Of a stretch of DNA of 55,241 bases, positions 25,407 to 33,571 are shown piece after piece. This stretch comes from Actinomyces culturomici (GTDB taxonomy: Bacteria; Actinomycetota; Actinomycetes; Actinomycetales; Actinomycetaceae). Both the position numbers and the translations under genes were made by a program. Numbering within the stretch: position 1 is the stretch's first letter; each line of letters opens with the position of its first letter. The stretch lies in assembly GCF_900499005.1 (NCBI RefSeq), contig NZ_LS991316.1:494814-550054 (forward strand), given 5' to 3'. The notes beneath the pieces are model-generated. The model was not told where the DNA came from and ran no database searches. It saw only the letters and a list, made by a program, of their open reading frames with translations.

Positions 25407-26326
25407 GCGCGCCCCTCGTGCTCGGGATGCTCGACCGTGGCGGTCACCTCGCGCATGCGCGACGCCCTCCGCTTCGCGTCGAGCGCGGTGCGAATGAGGA
25501 AGCCGAGGGCGTAGAGCGCGATCGCGAAGACGACGATCGCGGCGCCGGGGGAGAGATCGATGAAGTAGGTGAACGACAGGCCCGTCACGCAGATGACGAC
25601 GCCGATCCCCATCGCCCACGCCATCGTCGACCGGAAGGACTTCGCGCCGAGCTGGGCGATCGCCACGGGGATCACCATGAGCGCGGAGACGAGGAGCGAA
25701 CCGACGACCCGCATCGCGACCGCGACCGTGAGAGCGGACAGGACCGCGACGACCATCGAGAGCCCGCGAACGGGCAGGCCCGTCGAGCGCGCGAAGTCCT
25801 CGTCGTTCGTCACCGAGAAGAGCGCGGGCGCGATCCCGACGCCGATCGCGAGGATGACGGCGCCGAGGATCGCGATGATCACGATGTCCGTCCACGTCAC
25901 CGTCGCGATCGACCCGAAGAGGTAGCTGTTGAGCTGGGCGGACGTGCCGCCCGCGAGCCCGATGAGGAGGATGCCCCCGGCGATGCCCCCGTAGAAGAGC
26001 ATCGCGAGCGCGACGTCGCCGGAGGTGCGCCCCGACTGGCGGACGAGCTCGATCGTCACCGCGCCGAGGAGGGAGACGAGCATCGCGCCCGGTAGTGCCC
26101 ACGAGTCCTGCGGGGAGACGTTCGCGAAGGTCCCGGCGAGCCAGCCGAGGGCGACGCCGGTGAGGGAGATATGACCGATGCCGTCGCCGAGCATCGCGAG
26201 GCGCCGGTGGACGAGGTACGTGCCGACGACGGGGCCGGCGAGCCCGACGAGGAGCGCCGCGATGAGCGAGCGCTGCATGAGGGACGAGGACAGGAGCGAG
26301 GCGAGCCCCGCGAGGAGCGCGGTCAT
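25403..26326 (-). CDS. znuB: Zinc ABC transporter permease
   Basis: 307-aa ABC-3 family permease with about eight membrane segments. The start of the family core, VVGTYLVHRRLAMLGDGIGH, is clear, as is the mid-region GGTSAQLNSYLFGS. ATG 26326 overlaps the znuC stop by 4 bp, and the stop overlaps zur likewise. With the binding lipoprotein and ATPase it forms a high-affinity divalent metal importer. Zinc rather than manganese is inferred from the linked Zur and the His-rich loop of the binding protein. Confidence 0.93.
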   Translation of the reverse strand: MTALLAGLASLLSSSLMQRSLIAALLVGLAGPVVGTYLVHRRLAMLGDGIGHISLTGVALGWLAGTFANVSPQDSWALPGAMLVSLLGAVTIELVRQSGRTSGDVALAMLFYGGIAGGILLIGLAGGTSAQLNSYLFGSIATVTWTDIVIIAILGAVILAIGVGIAPALFSVTNDEDFARSTGLPVRGLSMVVAVLSALTVAVAMRVVGSLLVSALMVIPVAIAQLGAKSFRSTMAWAMGIGVVICVTGLSFTYFIDLSPGAAIVVFAIALYALGFLIRTALDAKRRASRMREVTATVEHPEHEGRA

Positions 26327-27153
26327 CGGGCCCCCTTGAGGATGTCGTCGACGAGGGCGGGGCCGGCGCCCGTCGGATGGGCGTGATGGTGGCCGCCGCC
26401 GTCCGCGTGCTGCTCGTGGTCGTCGGCGATGTGCGGCGCCCCGTTGTAGGAGATGTGGCCCGAGCCGATGTGGAGCTCGCGGTCGAGAAGGGGGCCGAGC
26501 TCGCCGAGCTCGTGGAGGACGACGAGGATCGTCGTCCCCGCGGCCTTCGACTCGGCGACGATGTCGGCGAGTCGCTCCCGCGAGGCCCGGTCGATGCCGG
26601 CCATCGGCTCGTCCATGAGAAGGAGATCCGGATCCCGGACGAGGGCGCGGGCGATGAGGACGCGCTGCTGCTGGCCCCCCGAGAGAATCGCCATCGGCTC
26701 CTTCGCGCGGTGGGCGAGACCCACGCGCTTGAGGGCGGCCATCGCCTTCGCGGTGTCGCCGGGCGCCGACCACCACTTCCGGCGGCCGAGAAGTCCCGAC
26801 AGAACGATCTCGCGGGCGGACGAGGACACGGCGCCGCCGACGCTGATCCGTTGGGGGACGTAGCCGATCCGGTCCCAGGGGACGCGTCGGCGGTCCTGGT
26901 TGTCGACGCCGAAGAGCCGGGCGGATCCGCGCGTGATCGGCGCGGTCCCGAGGATCGCGTGGAGGAGGGTCGACTTTCCGGAGCCGTTCGAACCGGTGAG
27001 GGCGACGGTCTGACCGGGGGCGATGTCGAACCCGATGCCGTGGAGGACGAGGTTCGCGTCCCAGGCGACGTGGAGGTTATCCAGGCTCACGACGGCAGCG
27101 GGCGCCCCCACCCCAGGGGCACCCGCTGCCGAGTTCTCGAGATCGCGCGTCAC
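26323..27153 (-). CDS. znuC: Zinc ABC transporter ATP-binding protein
   Basis: 276 aa. Walker A GSNGSGKST is at residues 54-62, the signature LSGGQQQR near 158, and Walker B LLLMDEPMAGID follows. The family H-loop histidine sits in VLHELGEL. The C-terminal tail is His-rich (HEQHADGGGHHHAH), a feature of zinc systems. The GTG start overlaps the znuA stop (GTGA). The last codons overlap znuB and contain the sequence class found in the terminators (GACGAGGGCGGGGCC). Confidence 0.93.
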   Translation of the reverse strand: MTRDLENSAAGAPGVGAPAAVVSLDNLHVAWDANLVLHGIGFDIAPGQTVALTGSNGSGKSTLLHAILGTAPITRGSARLFGVDNQDRRRVPWDRIGYVPQRISVGGAVSSSAREIVLSGLLGRRKWWSAPGDTAKAMAALKRVGLAHRAKEPMAILSGGQQQRVLIARALVRDPDLLLMDEPMAGIDRASRERLADIVAESKAAGTTILVVLHELGELGPLLDRELHIGSGHISYNGAPHIADDHEQHADGGGHHHAHPTGAGPALVDDILKGAR

Positions 27154-28148
27154 TTGCAGGTGAGCGCCTTCTGCAATGCGGTGATGTTGTCGCGCATGAC
27201 GGCAGAGTAATCCTTCTGCGGATCGACCTGGCTCTCGATCGGATCGAGGACCGCGGTCTGGATGCCGAGGTCGTTCGCGAGGGTCTCGGCGACCTTCGGA
27301 TCGATGAGGGCCTCGGTGAAGATCGTCGAGACGCCCTCGGCCTTGACAAGCTTCGAGATCTCCTGGAGGCGAGCCGGCGACGGCGAGGACTCCGGGTCGA
27401 GGCCGGAGATGCCGACCTGGGTGAGGCCCGTCCGGTCGGCGAGGTAGCCGAACGCGGTGTGCGCGGTGACGAACGTCTTGTGCTCGCAGGTCGCGGTGCC
27501 GTCGACGAGTTCGGCGCCGAGGTCCTTCATCGCCTTCGTCACCGACGCGGCGTTCGCCGTGTAGGTCTGGGCGTTGTCGGGGTCGGCGGTCGCGAGCGCC
27601 TGACCGATCGCGGTGGCGGCCATGCCCATGCGCTCCGGGTCGAGCCAGAAGTGCGGGTCGGCCGTCATGTCGTGGTGGTGACCCTCTTCAGCGTCGTGGT
27701 CGTGGCCGGACTCGGCCTCGTCGGCGTCCTCCTCCTCGCCTGCGTGATTGCCGGACTCGGTCGCGTCGACGAGCTGGACGGCGGTCGACACGTCGACGAC
27801 GGTCTTCGGCGCGGCCTGCTCGACCGCGTCGTCGACGGCGCCCTGGAAGCCCTTGAGGTAGACGACCGCGTCGGCCTTCGACAGGGTGTCGACGGCGGCG
27901 GGGGAGAGCTCGAGGTCGTGCGGCTCGGCGCCGTCCGGCGTGAGGGACTCGACGTCGACGAGGTCGCCGCCGATCTGCTCGGTGAGGTACTTGAGCGGAT
28001 AGAACGCGGCCTCGACCTTGAGGGTGGACGAGGTGGTCGCACCCGACTGGGAGGAGGTCGACGAGGTCGCCGATCCGGTCGAGCAGGCGGCGAGCGAACC
28101 GGCGGCGAGCAGCGCGGTGGCCAGGGCAAGAGGACGGGAGATGGTCAT
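27150..28148 (-). CDS. znuA: Zinc ABC transporter substrate-binding lipoprotein
   Basis: 332-aa cluster A-I metal-binding lipoprotein with lipobox LAAC (C22). A His/Asp/Glu-rich loop (residues about 150-180, ending GHHHDM) is followed by DPHFWLDPERM, which contains a metal-ligand histidine. Further family motifs VTAHTAFGYLADR and TEALIDPKVAETLA are present. The ATG at 28148 is 6 nt from a GATGAT -10, so the message is probably leaderless. It is the first gene of znuA-znuC-znuB-zur-VTT, all joined by 4-bp overlaps, and is likely derepressed under zinc starvation by Zur. Confidence 0.94.
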   Translation of the reverse strand: MTISRPLALATALLAAGSLAACSTGSATSSTSSQSGATTSSTLKVEAAFYPLKYLTEQIGGDLVDVESLTPDGAEPHDLELSPAAVDTLSKADAVVYLKGFQGAVDDAVEQAAPKTVVDVSTAVQLVDATESGNHAGEEEDADEAESGHDHDAEEGHHHDMTADPHFWLDPERMGMAATAIGQALATADPDNAQTYTANAASVTKAMKDLGAELVDGTATCEHKTFVTAHTAFGYLADRTGLTQVGISGLDPESSPSPARLQEISKLVKAEGVSTIFTEALIDPKVAETLANDLGIQTAVLDPIESQVDPQKDYSAVMRDNITALQKALTCK

Positions 28149-28154
28149 GGCGTC

Positions 28155-28184
28155 ATCATCCCGCGTAATGGGAACCATTGTCAA
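28155..28184 (-). promoter_or_regulatory. znuA promoter with Zur-like operator
   Basis: On the minus strand TTGACA (28184-28179) and GATGAT (28160-28155) are separated by 18 bp, with the ATG 6 nt further on. The perfect inverted repeat AATGG-GAA-CCATT (28167-28179) fills the spacer and touches the -35, an ideal place for repression by Zur. The exact Zur consensus in this genus is not known to me. Confidence 0.6.
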
Positions 28185-28344
28185 AACATAAAGGTCGCGA
28201 TCCCTCTCACATCGCGCCCCGGTCCCCACGCGAGGTCATGCGCCTTTGCCCGCGAATTCGTGCGCCTTCGACGGCGAGGTCATGCGACTGACGCTGCGAA
28301 ACCTCGCGTGCGCCGCCGCTTCTCCGGCGTTCCTTCTGCAATTC

Positions 28345-28447
28345 CGCACACAGTTTCGGTGCTGGTGGAGGGTCTTCAGAACGACCCTTGGGAGAATGCG
28401 CAGATCAGAGCCCTGGTTCATCGGAGCCAATGGGGAAACTGTGTGCG
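28345..28447 (+). repeat. 103-bp terminal-inverted-repeat element, copy A
   Basis: Bounded by CGCACACAGTTTC and its perfect reverse complement (13 bp each), total 103 bp, with an inner conserved GCGCAGATCAGAGCCCTG. Copies B (49402-49504) and C (50324-50426, reversed) are exactly the same length. It has no open frame, so it is MITE-like or a structured RNA. The 28149-28985 gap contains no gene that I can support. Confidence 0.8.
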
Positions 28448-28489
28448 TTCTTGCGGGTGCGAGGTCGGTGCGCACACTCTCGACGCGCG

Positions 28490-28510
28490 AACGTCATGCT
28501 TTCGGCGGAG
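28490..28510 (+). repeat. Dispersed GTGATGCTTTCGG repeat, single unit
   Basis: AACGTCATGCTTTCGGCGG, one unit of the repeat family, directly after the 103-bp element and a CGCACACTCTCGACG sequence that resembles the start of the 94-bp repeat unit. Confidence 0.55.
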
Positions 28511-28568
28511 AGGGGGGAGTGCACCTCTTCACGCTTAGAGGTGTCGTCGGTCGTCGACGAGGCTCATT

Positions 28569-28620
28569 CCCTGAATCCGCGCTCCCCGCGACCCGGATCG
28601 CCGTCTCGGCGTGCCTGGCG
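28569..28620 (-). repeat. Solitary reversed copy of the 94-bp repeat core
   Basis: Read on the minus strand it carries GCACGCCGAGACGGCGATCC followed by a GCGCGGATTCAGGG end. It matches the central half of the tandem units at 49575-50108. Confidence 0.65.
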
Positions 28621-28634
28621 AGGCAGTGAAGGGA

Positions 28635-28700
28635 GGGAGATCCCCTCGACGAAGGAAGGTGATGCTTTCGATGGGGAAAGGTGATGCTCTCGGCGGGGCG
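28635..28700 (+). repeat. Dispersed GTGATGCTTTCGG repeat, copy 3 (three units)
   Basis: GGAGATCCCCTCGACG, then GAAGGTGATGCTTTCGATG, then AAAGGTGATGCTCTCGGCG. Same order of units as the copy at 10533-10598. Confidence 0.75.
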
Positions 28701-28724
28701 GTGAGACCATTCGCCATGTCGGCG

Positions 28725-28800
28725 TTCGGCTGTTGGCGCGTTCGGCTGTTGGCGCGTTCGGCTGTTGGCGCGTTCGGCTGTTGGCGCGTTCGGTTGCTGG
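28725..28800 (+). repeat. 16-bp tandem repeat, four perfect copies plus a partial
   Basis: TTCGGCTGTTGGCGCG repeats at 28725, 28741, 28757 and 28773, then a partial copy TTCGGTTGCTGG. The period is not a multiple of three and no start or ribosome site is associated, so it is non-coding. It lies 130 bp before the glyS promoter. Confidence 0.85.
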
Positions 28801-28926
28801 TCCTTCTCCGCCTCGGGACAGACGGGCCTCGGGACTGATCTCCTCAAGGGCGACCGGCCCGGGATCGATCGGCTTCCGGTCGGATCGGCCTCCGGCCCGG
28901 GGGGCCGGTGCCGCGCCCTCGTCGGC

Positions 28927-28932
28927 TAGACT
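28927..28932 (+). promoter_or_regulatory. -10 element TAGACT of glyS
   Basis: TAGACT is 53 nt before the GTG start of glyS, giving a leadered transcript with an AGGAG site, unlike the leaderless genes nearby. Confidence 0.5.
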
Positions 28933-28985
28933 CGCCCTACCGTGTCCGCGCCGGCCAGGTGCGGCGACAGAACCTAGGAGCAGCT

Positions 28986-30377
28986 GTGGCACAGGCCCCC
29001 TCCCGTCTCGATTCCGTCATCTCTCTGGCGAAGCGCCGCGGCTTCGTCTTCCCCTGCGGGGAGATCTACGGCGGCACCCGCTCGGCGTGGGATTACGGCC
29101 CGCTCGGCGTCGAGCTCAAGGAGAACATCAAGAAGCAGTGGTGGCAGTACATGGTCCGAGGGCGCGAGGACGTCGTCGGCCTCGACTCCTCCGTGATCCT
29201 CCCGCGTGAGACCTGGGTAGCCTCCGGCCACGTCAACGCCTTCACCGACCCGCTCGTTGAATCGCTCCACACGCACAAGCGCTATCGTGTGGATCAGCTC
29301 ATCGAGGAGTACGCCGAACGCAAGAATCTTGACCCCGACACCGTCACCCTCGACCAGGTGCCCGACCCGGTGACCGGCCAGCCCGGCGCCTGGACCGAGC
29401 CCCGCGCCTTCTCCGGCCTGCTGAAGACCTACCTCGGCCCGGTCGACGACGAGGCCGGCCTCCACTACCTGCGCCCGGAGACCGCCCAGGGCATCTTCAT
29501 CAACTACGCGAACGTCGCGGCCGCCGCCCGCAAGAAGCCGCCCTTCGGCATCGGCCAGATCGGCAAGTCCTTCCGCAACGAGATCACGCCCGGCAACTTC
29601 ATCTTCCGCACCCGCGAGTTCGAGCAGATGGAGCTCGAGTTCTTCTGCGCCCCCGGCACGGACGAGGAGTGGCACCAGTACTGGATCGACTACCGCAAGG
29701 CGTGGTACACGGGCCTCGGCATCGACCCGGAGAACCTCCGCTTCTACGAGCACCCGAAGGAGAAGCTCTCCCACTACTCGAAGCGCACCGTCGACATTGA
29801 GTACCGCTTCGGCTTCCAGGGCGGCGAGTGGGGCGAACTCGAGGGTATCGCGAACCGCACGGACTTCGACCTGTCGACGCACTCGGAGCACTCGGGCGCG
29901 AAGCTCGACTACTACGACCAGGAGACCGGCGAGCGCTGGACCCCCTACGTCATCGAGCCGTCGGCGGGCCTCACCCGCTCGCTCATGGCGTTCCTCATCG
30001 AGGCGTACCACGAGGACGAGGCCCCCAACACGAAGGGCGGCGTCGACAAGCGCACGGTCCTCAAGCTCGATCCGCGCCTGTCGCCGGTGAAGGTCGCCGT
30101 CCTCCCGCTCTCCCGCAAGGAGCAGCTCACGGGCCCGGCGAAGGAGCTCGCCGCCGACCTGCGGAAGATCTGGAACGTCGAGTACGACGACGCGGGCGCG
30201 GTGGGACGCCGCTACCGCCGCCAGGACGAGATCGGCACCCCGTACTGCGTGACCTACGACTTCGACTCGGTCGAGGACCACGCCGTGACGGTGCGCGACC
30301 GCGACACGATGGCGCAGGAGCGCATCCCGCTCGAGAACGTGAAGTCCTGGCTCGTCGAGAAGCTCGGAGCCTGCTGA
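28986..30377 (+). CDS. glyS: Glycyl-tRNA synthetase (class II, single-chain type)
   Basis: Charges tRNA-Gly, 463 aa, homodimeric class IIc enzyme of actinobacterial/eukaryotic type. The N-terminus [23 protein letters not shown] is the expected one; GTG 28986 follows AGGAG. Class II motif 2 is seen around [21 protein letters not shown] and motif 3 in [10 protein letters not shown]. The C-terminal anticodon-binding domain starts near residue 365. The frame is open upstream to 28908, but that part overlaps the promoter. It is directly followed by dusB with no gap. Confidence 0.96.
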   Translation: MAQAPSRLDSVISLAKRRGFVFPCGEIYGGTRSAWDYGPLGVELKENIKKQWWQYMVRGREDVVGLDSSVILPRETWVASGHVNAFTDPLVESLHTHKRYRVDQLIEEYAERKNLDPDTVTLDQVPDPVTGQPGAWTEPRAFSGLLKTYLGPVDDEAGLHYLRPETAQGIFINYANVAAAARKKPPFGIGQIGKSFRNEITPGNFIFRTREFEQMELEFFCAPGTDEEWHQYWIDYRKAWYTGLGIDPENLRFYEHPKEKLSHYSKRTVDIEYRFGFQGGEWGELEGIANRTDFDLSTHSEHSGAKLDYYDQETGERWTPYVIEPSAGLTRSLMAFLIEAYHEDEAPNTKGGVDKRTVLKLDPRLSPVKVAVLPLSRKEQLTGPAKELAADLRKIWNVEYDDAGAVGRRYRRQDEIGTPYCVTYDFDSVEDHAVTVRDRDTMAQERIPLENVKSWLVEKLGAC

Positions 30378-31634
30378 GTGTCCTCGTCGCTCGCGCACGG
30401 CCCGGTCTCCCCGCTGGAGATCGGGCCGCTGCGCGTGTGGTCGCCCGTCGTCCTCGCGCCGATGGCGGGCGTTACGGACGCGCCCTTCCGCAGGCTCTGC
30501 CGCGAGCAGGGGGAGCGTGGGCTGCCCTCGTTCCTCGCCCCCGGTGATCCGGCGTGCGAGGTCGAGCCGGTGCGCGGCGTCGACGCGCTCGCGGGCCTGT
30601 ACGTCATGGAGATGGTGACCTCGCGCGCCCTCGTCGAGGGGAATCGGCGCACGCTCGAGATGGTGCGCCCCGATCCCGCCGAGCGCGTCCGTTCGATCCA
30701 GCTCTACGGCGTCGATCCGGAGACGATGGCGAAGGCGGCGCAGATCCTCATCGACTGCGACCTCGTCGATCACATCGATCTCAACTTCGGGTGCCCGGTG
30801 CCGAAGGTGACGCGCAAGGGCGGGGGAGCGGCGCTTCCGTGGAAGAAGGACCTCTTCGACGACCTCGTGCGCGCGGTCGTCGACGCCGCCGATCACGCGG
30901 GGACGAGGGCGGGGCGGTGCGTCCCGGTGACGGTGAAGATGAGGGTCGGGATCGACGACGATCACATCACGTACCTCGACGCGGCGCGGACGGCGGTCAA
31001 TCGCGGGGTCGCCGCGATCGCCCTGCACGCGCGCACGCAGACGCAGCACTATTCGGGCCGGGCGGACTGGACGCGGATCGCGCGCCTCAAGGAGGCGGTC
31101 GACGTGCCGGTGCTCGGCAACGGCGACGTGTTCTCCGGTGCGGACGCGGCTCGGATGATGGAGGAGACGGGCTGCGACGCGATGGTCGTCGGGCGCGGCT
31201 GCCAGGGGCGGCCGTGGCTGTTCGCCGACATCGTGTCGACGCTCATGGGTGGGCCCGCGGTCGGCGATCCGAATCTGCGGGAGATCGCGGCGCTCATCGA
31301 GCGGCACGCCCGCTGGGTCGTCGAGGATCAGGGCGACGAGGCGCGGGCGATGCGCGAGATGCGCAAGCACATCGGCTGGTACCTGCGCGGTTTCGCGGTG
31401 GGCGGGCCGACGCGGCACGCCCTCGGCATGGTGTCGAGCCTGGAGGAGCTCCACGAGATGCTCATGGGCCTCGACCTCGATCAGGAGTTCCCGGCGGCGG
31501 CCGAGGGGCCGCGCGGACGGGCCGGCGGGGAGAAGACCCCGCACCTGCCCGACGGGTGGTTGGATTCGCCGTTCCTCACCGAGGCCGAGCGCGCCCACCT
31601 GCACCTCGCCGAGGACGGCGCGAACGGAGGCTGA
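30378..31634 (+). CDS. dusB: tRNA-dihydrouridine synthase
   Basis: FMN-dependent reduction of uridine in tRNA, 418 aa. Motifs PMAGVTDAPFRRLC near the N-terminus, HIDLNFGCPVPKVTRKGGG (catalytic Cys), LHARTQTQHYSG and NGDVFSGADA are all present. The GTG start follows the glyS stop directly. The C-terminal 60 residues extend beyond the common core, ending in a charged tail. The DusB label follows actinobacterial usage; the exact uridine position is not determined by sequence. Confidence 0.93.
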   Translation: MSSSLAHGPVSPLEIGPLRVWSPVVLAPMAGVTDAPFRRLCREQGERGLPSFLAPGDPACEVEPVRGVDALAGLYVMEMVTSRALVEGNRRTLEMVRPDPAERVRSIQLYGVDPETMAKAAQILIDCDLVDHIDLNFGCPVPKVTRKGGGAALPWKKDLFDDLVRAVVDAADHAGTRAGRCVPVTVKMRVGIDDDHITYLDAARTAVNRGVAAIALHARTQTQHYSGRADWTRIARLKEAVDVPVLGNGDVFSGADAARMMEETGCDAMVVGRGCQGRPWLFADIVSTLMGGPAVGDPNLREIAALIERHARWVVEDQGDEARAMREMRKHIGWYLRGFAVGGPTRHALGMVSSLEELHEMLMGLDLDQEFPAAAEGPRGRAGGEKTPHLPDGWLDSPFLTEAERAHLHLAEDGANGG

Positions 31635-31635
31635 G

Positions 31636-32463
31636 ATGAGCGCTGCGGAAGGTTCGGCGACGGTTGTGGTCGGCAGGCCCGGGCCGCTCGGGGCGCCCGG
31701 GCGCGGCGCGTGCGCGCTCGGCGGGCCGACGCGGATCATCGCGCCGATCGTCGGGGCGGACGCGCGCGCCCTCGCCTCCGAGATCGCGGTTCTGCGCGGG
31801 GTGGCGGGCGAGCCGGTGGACCTCGTCGAGTGGCGGGTCGATCCGCTGCTCGCCGCGCTTCCCAAGGGCGCCGACGCCGACGCCGTGCTCGAGGCGGCGT
31901 GGTCCGCGGCGGTGAGCACGGCCCCCCGGCCCGTCCTCGCCTCCATCCGCACGATCGACGAGGGCGGGGCGGCGAACCTTTCCGCGTCGGAGTACTCGAG
32001 CCTCGTGCGCCTACTCGCGGGCCTCGCCGACGCGGTCGATGTCGAGATCGACCGGGCGGGGGCAAACGAGCTCATCGCCGATGCGCGCGCCTTCGGCGCG
32101 GTCGTCGTCGCGTCCCATCACGACTTCTCGGAGACGCCCTCGACGGAGGGGATCCTCGAGGTCTTCGCGCGCATGGACGCGGCGGGCGCCGACGTCCTCA
32201 AGATCGCGTGCCGGGCGAACGGGCCCGACGATGCGCTCCGCCTGCTCGGCGCGCAGGTCCGGGCGCGCGCCGAGTTCTCCCGTCCGATCATCGCGATTGG
32301 CATGGGCGGCGCCGGGGCCCTCACGCGCCTGGCCGGATCCCTCATGGGGTCGGCCGCGACCTTCGCGAGCGTCGGAACCGCGTCGGCTCCCGGCCAGTTC
32401 ACCGCCGCGCAGACGCGCGCGGTCCTCGACCTCGTCGAGCGCGGGGGCGCTCAGTCCCAGTAG
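31636..32463 (+). CDS. aroD: 3-dehydroquinate dehydratase, type I
   Basis: Class I (Schiff-base) dehydroquinase, third step of the shikimate pathway, 275 aa. E65 in VEWRVDP, R105 in SIRT, the catalytic H161/H162 in SHHDF and the Schiff-base K189 in VLKIACRA are all visible, with the C-terminal GQFTAAQ lid loop. An N-terminal extension of about 30 residues is unusual. ATG starts 1 bp after the dusB stop, so glyS-dusB-aroD is one unit. No other aro gene is in the window. Confidence 0.94.
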   Translation: MSAAEGSATVVVGRPGPLGAPGRGACALGGPTRIIAPIVGADARALASEIAVLRGVAGEPVDLVEWRVDPLLAALPKGADADAVLEAAWSAAVSTAPRPVLASIRTIDEGGAANLSASEYSSLVRLLAGLADAVDVEIDRAGANELIADARAFGAVVVASHHDFSETPSTEGILEVFARMDAAGADVLKIACRANGPDDALRLLGAQVRARAEFSRPIIAIGMGGAGALTRLAGSLMGSAATFASVGTASAPGQFTAAQTRAVLDLVERGGAQSQ

Positions 32464-32511
32464 GCATCCGCTGGCGCACCGACGCCCCGGATCGGGCCGA
32501 GCCGGCGCGAA

Positions 32512-32533
32512 GTGCTGACATTGTGCGATCCCG
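32512..32533 (+). promoter_or_regulatory. Upstream element, copy 1 (decayed lipoprotein promoter)
   Basis: A 22-bp sequence beginning GTGCTGACATT and continuing TGCGATCCCG matches 19 of 22 bases of the element at 34995-35016. In both places exactly 30 bp separate it from a TAGNNT -10 (TAGCGT at 32564-32569 here). Possible binding site of the adjacent response regulator. Confidence 0.55.
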
Positions 32534-32616
32534 AAATCATGCCTCGTATCCGCATGGCGGCGCTAGCGTCGTGAGCAAGCGGTCGGAAGAGACCGTTGAC
32601 TCTCAAGGGGACAACG

Positions 32617-32898
32617 ATGAAGAAGCACCTCGCCCTCGCGCTTGGTGCCCTGCTAAGGGCAATCCGGACACTGTTGATCCCTATGACCTGATGGCCCTCT
32701 GCTTGGTACGGAAGAAGGTCATGGATCCCTCGTACTCGGGGAACCGCTCCGGATTCGACCTGGAACGCCACTTCGCTCTCCCCGAATTCGTGAGGAGTGG
32801 ACCTGGTGAGTTCCTCGACTATTCAGATGCCGTTGCGGGGACGAACGCCTGCGAGGAGTGCGCGCGCCTCTCCGCGCGAGGGGTCCTCGCTCTTCCTG
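32617..32898 (+). pseudogene. Decayed lipoprotein gene of the island family
   Basis: ATG 32617 opens a signal-peptide-like MKKHLALALGALL, which stops after 24 codons. In another frame the sequence then matches the C-terminal part of the lipoprotein encoded at 35406-36050: NPDTVDPYDLMALCLV, RKKVMDPSYSG and DLERHFALPEF align with NPENIDSNALIAFCLV, KKGVVDPAYGG and DMERYFALPEG. About 100 codons between signal and C-terminus are missing and the frame is shifted, so this is a deletion remnant of a fourth family member. It retains the upstream element and -10 of its intact relative. Nothing else was found in the 32464-32911 gap. Confidence 0.75.
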
Positions 32899-32911
32899 GA
32901 CTACGCGCGCT

Positions 32912-33571
32912 TCAGGGTTCGCCGATCCCGCACCGTTGCGCGCGGATCGCGACTTCAGTCCGTGATGAGCAGCCGAGGAGCATGATGAGTCGGCTGACGT
33001 AGGTGCGGGCCGATCCTTCGGAGAGGTTGAGCGCCCGCGCGATCTCCCGATTCGACTTCGCCTGGGCGACTTCGATGAGGACTGGGCGGAGACGATCGGG
33101 CAGATGGGCGACGGCGGCGGCGAACGCGGAATTGTCGTCGACGGTCGAGGTGGGGACGAGGGAGGGCGGTGCGTCGAGTTCTGGGGAGATGACTCGGGTC
33201 CCCGAATATGCTGCGAGGAGGTTGGCGACAAGGCGATCGGGAGGCAGATCCTTCAAGATGATGCCGCGAACACCGGCTGCAAGTGCCCGGTTCCGCAGAT
33301 CCGGAAGAGCGAATGCGGTGTAGAGGACGACAACGATGTCCGGAGCGAGGTCGCGCAGCCGCTCGGCGGTGGAGATTCCGTCGAGGACGGGCATGCGGAC
33401 GTCGAGCAGGGCGATGTCGGGTTGGATCTGCTGCGCGATGATTAGGGCTTCTGCGCCGTCGTCGACCGCCGCGATGATCTCGAGTTCGGAGTGCTGAGAG
33501 AGAAGGTCGATGAGCCTGCCGCGCAGGTCGGTGTCGTCCTCGGCGATGAGGAGTGTGAGCGGAGCGGTCAT
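32912..33571 (-). CDS. NarL/LuxR-family response regulator
   Basis: 219 aa. Receiver domain (residues 4-120) with acidic pocket E11/D12/D13, phosphoacceptor D57 in LLDVRMP, the conserved T in VLYTAF and K in LKDLP. The C-terminal LuxR-type HTH (about 155-215) contains AQAKSNREIARALNLSEGSA and TYVSRLI. ATG overlaps the kinase stop by 4 bp. It is in an operon with the kinase and, probably, the upstream peptide gene; the likely targets are the divergent lipoprotein and secreted-protein promoters. Confidence 0.92.
   Translation of the reverse strand: MTAPLTLLIAEDDTDLRGRLIDLLSQHSELEIIAAVDDGAEALIIAQQIQPDIALLDVRMPVLDGISTAERLRDLAPDIVVVLYTAFALPDLRNRALAAGVRGIILKDLPPDRLVANLLAAYSGTRVISPELDAPPSLVPTSTVDDNSAFAAAVAHLPDRLRPVLIEVAQAKSNREIARALNLSEGSARTYVSRLIMLLGCSSRTEVAIRAQRCGIGEP

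Noticed and set aside
28725-28800. 16-bp repeat considered as a coding repeat (GAFGCWRVRLLARSAV)
   Set aside because: The period is not a multiple of three, there is no ribosome site, and it lies in a repeat island.
28974-32075. Open frame of 1033 codons opposite glyS-dusB-aroD
   Set aside because: Antisense to three well-supported genes and without recognisable domains.
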